From an uncultured Oscillospiraceae bacterium (GTDB taxonomy: Bacteria; Bacillota; Clostridia; Oscillospirales; Oscillospiraceae), in the NCBI GenBank assembly GCA_958438185.1, contig CAUBQU010000042.1:1-8518 (forward strand): a stretch of 8,518 bases of DNA, given 5' to 3'. The notes below the pieces were generated by a model that did no database searches, was not told the DNA's origin, and saw only the letters and a program-made list of their open reading frames with translations. Of this stretch, positions 5,901 through 8,518 are shown piece by piece. Each line of letters starts with the position of its first letter. Positions within the stretch are counted from its first letter, which is position 1. A program made the translations under genes and the position numbers.

Positions 5901-8518
5901 CTATGACGCCAAGGCGGCAGCGGAAGCCCTGTATGCGACCTACACAGCCGGGATGGTCACGACGCCGAAGGCCCCCGTCTCCCTCTACAGCCTGACTGGG
6001 GATATCACCGATTGCAGCGTCCTCATCCACTTCTTTGATAGCTACGATTACTCCACCAATAAGATCAGCGGCCTCATCCCCTGGGCCATGATCGATACCA
6101 TCGCCCAGGGCGGCGATCCGACGCACTATGTCAAGTCCAGAGCGTCTGGCGTAGGCTCGGAGACGGTCAACCTCATCAATGACTTCCTGGCCCTGCAGAA
6201 CGCCAATGACAATGGTGCGTTCATCGCCGAGGACAAAGCGAACGGCGGTAAGGACAGCATCATGTCCAACATCACCTATGTGACGGCGATGGATATCTAC
6301 TTCGACGGCGGCGACTGGGGCAACGAAAACGAAGCCGGGACGACCGGCCGCACGGCAGCCTTCAACTATCTGCTCAGCCGTCTGCAGGACGACGATGAGT
6401 CGGATGGCCGCTATTATGAGAGCGATTATTTGGTCAACGGCACCTATAACAATTCCCTCGCGTTCGAGTACAACGCGGAGTTTGCCATCCTGATGGCCCG
6501 CTTCGCGGACGACGCCAAGCTGGGCAAGCAGGCCATCGCCGCCATGCGCGATGTGATGGAAATGCTCCAGCAGCGCTACGAAGCTGGCGAGATGAACAAT
6601 AGCACTGAGGCAACGGCCCGCTATGCTTCCGCCCTTGTTGCCGCCATCAGTGTGACGGACAGCAAGACTCTGAAAGCGACCTACCAGGCGACGCTGGATA
6701 CCATCTTTGAAAAGCTGGAAAGCGTCAAGGCGCTGGATGGCACCTATGCGGCAAATATCACCACTGCCCAGTGGTGGACGATGCCCGATCGGACCGGCGA
6801 CGCCAATGCGACGGCCGCCGTTATGATGGCCCTGGCCGATATGACGAACGGCAAAGCCGTCCTGGCCGATATGGCCGTGCGGCTGGACGACAGCGAGATC
6901 GTCGGCGCGGATATCGCGCAGATCACCCTGGACAAGATCGTCCTGCGCGACCTGAACCTGCCGCTGCGCGGCGCCCTCGGCTCCACCTTCACTTGGGCCT
7001 CCTCCGACGAATCGGTCATCGCCGCTGACGGCAAGGTGACCCGTCCGGAGCAGGATGTCCGCGTGACCCTGACCGTCACGGCGACCTGCGGCGAAGTGAC
7101 GCAGACCCGTGAATTCACCGTGACTGTCCCCGCCAAGCGCGAGGCTGGCGGCGACGAGGTCTACGCCGATGCGCAGAACCTGAGCCTGCTGCCGGAGTAC
7201 ATCCACGATATCGACCTGCCGACCCAGGGCGCCAACGGCTCTGTGATCACTTGGTCCTCCTCCAATGAATCGGTCATCGCGCCCGACGGCAAGGTGACCC
7301 GCCCGGCCATCGGCCAGCCCGATGCCCAGATCACCCTGACCGCCTCCGTTGCCTACGGCGATGCTGTCACGACCCGCGACTTCAGCGTGAAGGTCTGGGC
7401 CCTGGTCGATACGTCGACGAACGACGGAATGGTCAAGGATGCCTACTATCTCTCCCGTGAGAATTACATGAATCAGACCACCCTCAAGGGCTACTGGGAA
7501 GTCTACGCTGCCTATGCCGCCCTGGGCGATCAGATCCGCGACTTTAACTTCATCTACGATACGAGCCCCAACTCGGCAAGCCAGCCGGGTGCGAACATCC
7601 TCGCCATCGTTGCCCTGGGTGAGAACCCGTACAACTACAATGGCAAGAATTACGTGAAAGAGCTGCTTGACACCGGCCTCACCGGCGCTTGGTCCGTCCC
7701 AATCTACAATATCATGGGCCTTGACGCGGCTGGCGTGAAGCTCAGCGAAAGCGCCCAGAACGCCGCCCGCCTGGACGGCACCAAGGACCTGAAGGCCCTG
7801 ACCATGGGCCCGGATATGGGCGGCTGGGCAGGCGTCCCCGCATCGCGTGTTTACGACACCAACGAGACGATCCGAGATCGTGTGGCATACTTCTGCCAGC
7901 AGCTTGCACCGAAGATGGAAGGCCAGTCCATGGGCTCCGCCGCCATCTCCAAGGGCTGCGTTATGACAGCGCTGGCCGCCTTCCTGTCGGAGGGCATCGA
8001 GGTCGAAGGCATCGCCGGTATGGACCCGACGAAGGACGAACCGTGGGTCAGCCAGAACCCGGTCCTGGAAGTCTATAACATCGCCGTGACTGGTTCTCAG
8101 GGCTCCTTCAGTGTCCAGCCCGTCATGGAACTGTGCGACCTCTACAATGTCAAGTTTAACGGCGGCAAGGTCGGTTGGATCGGCTGCGGTGTCAATAAGG
8201 CCCGCGTCGAAGACCAGGTCGCCAAGGCAAACGAGATCCTTGCCAACAAGGCGCTTTACACGGCCGATTCCATCAAAGCCATCGAAGACGCCCTCGAGGC
8301 TGTCAAGGGTATCTCGGAAGAGCGCCTGAATTCGAAGGTGCCGGATTACGGCGAAGAGTACTACGCCCTGTTTGATGCGGTCCGCTACGCCAAGACGAGT
8401 GAGAGCGCCGCTGCCGATCAGGCCGCCGCCGACGCCGTCACGGAAGCCATCAATGCCCTGCCTGCAGCAGATAAGATCACCCTGGAGAACAAGGAAGCCA
8501 TCGAGGCAGCACGCGCTG
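2941..8518 (+). CDS. Giant secreted multidomain protein under a cobalamin riboswitch; candidate corrinoid-capture surface protein (3' end beyond the window)
   Basis: The frame is open for 1859 codons with no stop or frameshift and leaves the window. Residues 1-24 form a Sec signal peptide (MKKK, a Leu/Val-rich core, then ALPASA before D25). In order follow: a GLUG beta-solenoid module (about 45-366); a beta-sandwich linker (378-480); a second GLUG module (492-887); an Ig-like domain (896-983, YTWQRSADGETWEDI); an alpha-helical domain (988-1312) with toroid-type motifs such as IPWAMIDTIAQGGDPTHYV, FLALQNANDNGAF and ATAAVMMALADM; two atrophied bacterial Ig domains (1317-1397 and 1405-1487, WSSSNESVIAPDGKVTRP); a second toroid-like domain (1495-1767) with GANILAIVALGENPYNYNG and SVPIYNIMGLDAAG; and Ala/Glu-rich helices with VTEAINALPAADKITLENKE, typical of linker repeats in clostridial surface proteins. 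Toroid domains of this kind resemble the alpha domain of intrinsic factor/transcobalamin. No cyclase DxDD motif is seen, so it is probably a binding protein. The anchor and any DUF4430-like beta domain would be downstream. Corrinoid binding is inferred from the riboswitch and fold. Confidence 0.96.
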   Translation, partial: MKKKLALLLCLVLLVTALALPASADNSAAWDGSVDTSWYSAEAKTFEISTPAQLAGLAAIVSGEATGISTDSFKGKTVKLTADLDLGGVKAANGTWSGPCWKPIGKNYGNAFSGTFLGGGHKISNLYFEKSLSKLTQNIGLFANIGTGGYVEGINLVSGYLHNENANTYLAGIAGINAGTIVSCHNGADVYGESYIAGIAANASGVIVKCSNSGTIGFAGTASRGSTYGGIAAMAKNIIANCYNTGTISVAALEGKAINAGGIVGIMQKNYTVRTSDILFNCYSSGNIVRSASATSSGPIYGAYKSLTPRNNYFLKTDAINSGYSDGVGSAAMDAAQLKAAAGTLGAAFCADTANVNGGYPLLNWEATGKMDPSELEGISIVSAEASNSAITLTLDRRLLYSTLTASDFTVEATLQLTGEAEQTLALKPGCSLSLNADNTATVVRLGFAQIRGTYAEQTLRAKVSYKGGTPIEVSTVIAISDQWPDYRAESFAGGDGTAADPYQIATAEQLALLAENANNGDTYSGKYFIQTANIDLSKSAKYGYALQWVPIGGSTTFRGSFNGQNYKISNMTVAFSRSGMGLFGASGYSLGSTNEPARFINIKLENVLVDGDADPKNSYDNIGALVGEAKLTDIVNCHVLSGKVTGFNYVGGLVGTFKSAMSATEPYYMIGCSSAADVSGYQAGGLVGAFSYGSGSTATDPSPYGNCVMLDCYATGNVTPSYRDFGKTPVNGGLIGLVTSSNTILVQRCYATGTVATKGEASVGGLIGNIGAGNVAQAPVDLKVLNNMVLVPAMSGLGAGNYGRVGGLGTKTVSDVTGLFQDNYVLSTMTLDGTAFDGESGDNANGTSKTAEELADRATWEAQGFDMSEDGLWSWDTALSRAVLKGNAVGYDVYIMTQPRSTNAYTDKAAVFYTTAKGGIGTLTYTWQRSADGETWEDIKGAESATKLSLQAKLRWDGNQIRCKVTDETGTTAYSDAALLTVKSGDYDAKAAAEALYATYTAGMVTTPKAPVSLYSLTGDITDCSVLIHFFDSYDYSTNKISGLIPWAMIDTIAQGGDPTHYVKSRASGVGSETVNLINDFLALQNANDNGAFIAEDKANGGKDSIMSNITYVTAMDIYFDGGDWGNENEAGTTGRTAAFNYLLSRLQDDDESDGRYYESDYLVNGTYNNSLAFEYNAEFAILMARFADDAKLGKQAIAAMRDVMEMLQQRYEAGEMNNSTEATARYASALVAAISVTDSKTLKATYQATLDTIFEKLESVKALDGTYAANITTAQWWTMPDRTGDANATAAVMMALADMTNGKAVLADMAVRLDDSEIVGADIAQITLDKIVLRDLNLPLRGALGSTFTWASSDESVIAADGKVTRPEQDVRVTLTVTATCGEVTQTREFTVTVPAKREAGGDEVYADAQNLSLLPEYIHDIDLPTQGANGSVITWSSSNESVIAPDGKVTRPAIGQPDAQITLTASVAYGDAVTTRDFSVKVWALVDTSTNDGMVKDAYYLSRENYMNQTTLKGYWEVYAAYAALGDQIRDFNFIYDTSPNSASQPGANILAIVALGENPYNYNGKNYVKELLDTGLTGAWSVPIYNIMGLDAAGVKLSESAQNAARLDGTKDLKALTMGPDMGGWAGVPASRVYDTNETIRDRVAYFCQQLAPKMEGQSMGSAAISKGCVMTALAAFLSEGIEVEGIAGMDPTKDEPWVSQNPVLEVYNIAVTGSQGSFSVQPVMELCDLYNVKFNGGKVGWIGCGVNKARVEDQVAKANEILANKALYTADSIKAIEDALEAVKGISEERLNSKVPDYGEEYYALFDAVRYAKTSESAAADQAAADAVTEAINALPAADKITLENKEAIEAARA
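3073..4038 (+). repeat. GLUG-type beta-solenoid module 1
   Basis: Encodes residues 45-366. It opens with the FEISTPAQLAGLAAI cap, then a KTVKLTADLDL strand, W-P-I-G, and FSGTFLGGGHKISNLYF, followed by repeating coils of the pattern G-G-I-x-G ... C-x-x-x-G-x-I. The cysteine-bearing coil motif recurs as CHNGADV, CSNSGTI, CYNTGTI and CYSSGNI (starting at residues 184, 210, 242 and 282). It ends with GGYPLLNWE. GLUG modules are common in secreted adhesins and in proteins displayed on the cell surface. Confidence 0.85.
4414..5601 (+). repeat. GLUG-type beta-solenoid module 2
   Basis: Encodes residues 492-887 and repeats the plan of module 1: FAGGDGTAADPYQIATAEQL, NIDLS, WVPIGG, FRGSFNGQNYKISNMTV, then coils VGGLVG, AGGLVG, NGGLIG and VGGLIG with CYATGNV (713) and CYATGTV (750). 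The modules are similar at the protein level but not near-identical in DNA, so the duplication is old. Confidence 0.87.
5902..6876 (+). other. Region encoding toroid-like helical domain 1
   Basis: Encodes residues 988-1312, an alpha-helical stretch alternating small-residue helices with aromatic turns. QNANDNGAF resembles the QW-type turn of terpenoid-cyclase/prenyltransferase toroids, and helices such as AFEYNAEFAILMARF and DANATAAVMMALADM fit inner-barrel helices. The acidic cluster DDDESDG (1150-1156) could bind metal. The fold call is by eye, without a profile search. Confidence 0.65.
6994..7047 (+). repeat. Repeat unit A of the tandem atrophied Ig domains
   Basis: Encodes W1352-P1369 with SDESVIAADGKVTRP. 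The 54 bases match unit B at 7252-7305 in 47 positions, about 87 percent identity, far above the rest of the two domains. Confidence 0.9.
7252..7305 (+). repeat. Repeat unit B of the tandem atrophied Ig domains
   Basis: Encodes W1438-P1455 with SNESVIAPDGKVTRP, the signature strand pair of atrophied bacterial Ig (aBig) domains. It lies 258 bases, exactly 86 codons, after unit A, which defines the domain period. Confidence 0.9.
7423..8241 (+). other. Region encoding toroid-like helical domain 2
   Basis: Encodes residues 1495-1767. The motifs GANILAIVALGENPYNYNG, KELLDTG and WSVPIYNIMGLDAAG are the pattern I associate with bacterial transcobalamin-like / prenyltransferase-like alpha domains, where a conserved x-I-x-A-L-x-A-L-G-x-(D/N)-P helix is followed by a P-I-x-x-(L/I)-x-x-L-D helix. 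Four cysteines (1652, 1673, 1732, 1749) could form disulfides. It is more convincing than domain 1 but rests on recognition by eye. Confidence 0.7.

Noticed and set aside
5902..6876. Squalene-hopene cyclase or prenyltransferase enzyme activity for the helical domain
   Set aside because: No DxDD or other catalytic motif is visible, and the domain sits in a secreted multidomain protein, so only the fold resemblance is kept.
5164..7206. A 680-codon open frame on the minus strand
   Set aside because: It lies wholly antisense to the surface-protein gene, with sequence dominated by Gly, Ala, Asp, Arg and Ile and no recognisable domain. GC-rich third positions of the true frame keep this frame open.

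Overview
The window looks like chromosomal DNA from a GC-rich member of the Firmicutes, most likely a gut-type Clostridia lineage such as Oscillospiraceae. The taxon is an inference from three things: near-consensus sigma-A promoters with A/T-rich cores in an otherwise GC-rich background, leader control by a glycine riboswitch and a cobalamin riboswitch with intrinsic terminators, and a giant multidomain surface protein of the GLUG / bacterial-Ig type.

Layout. Bases 1-591 (minus strand) hold the N-terminal 197 codons of a GntR-family regulator with a UTRA ligand-binding domain; its C-terminus lies outside the window. A 195-base gap (592-786) holds its probable promoter, a dyad at the expected transcription start, and the terminator of the gene upstream. 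Bases 787-2040 (minus strand) are a complete glyA (serine hydroxymethyltransferase, 417 aa). Its leader holds a glycine riboswitch (a canonical aptamer plus a divergent one), an intrinsic terminator and a strong promoter at 2353-2380. Bases 2381-2448 are an A/T-leaning spacer in which I see nothing further. On the plus strand, a perfect TTGACA-N17-TATAAA promoter (2449-2477) drives a cobalamin riboswitch (about 2508-2730), a 15-bp perfect terminator hairpin and three abutting hairpins. From 2941 a single open frame of 1859 codons runs off the right edge. The 900-base gene-free stretch 2041-2940 is therefore two divergent riboswitch leaders placed back to back.

The large gene is the main interest. 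It encodes a secreted protein with a Sec signal peptide, two GLUG beta-solenoid modules separated by a beta-sandwich, an Ig-like domain, an alpha-helical domain resembling the alpha/alpha-toroid (terpenoid cyclase / transcobalamin alpha-domain) fold, two nearly identical atrophied bacterial Ig domains, a second toroid-like helical domain, and the start of a helical repeat region. Two toroid-like domains under a cobalamin riboswitch suggest a secreted or surface protein for capturing cobalamin or another corrinoid, an analogue of animal intrinsic factor/transcobalamin. That function is inference; the riboswitch and domain layout are read from the sequence.

The two halves are probably independent functionally: one-carbon/glycine metabolism controlled by glycine on the left, corrinoid-responsive surface biology on the right. 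Corrinoid-dependent methyl transfer and folate one-carbon chemistry are linked in metabolism, but nothing in the sequence proves that link here.
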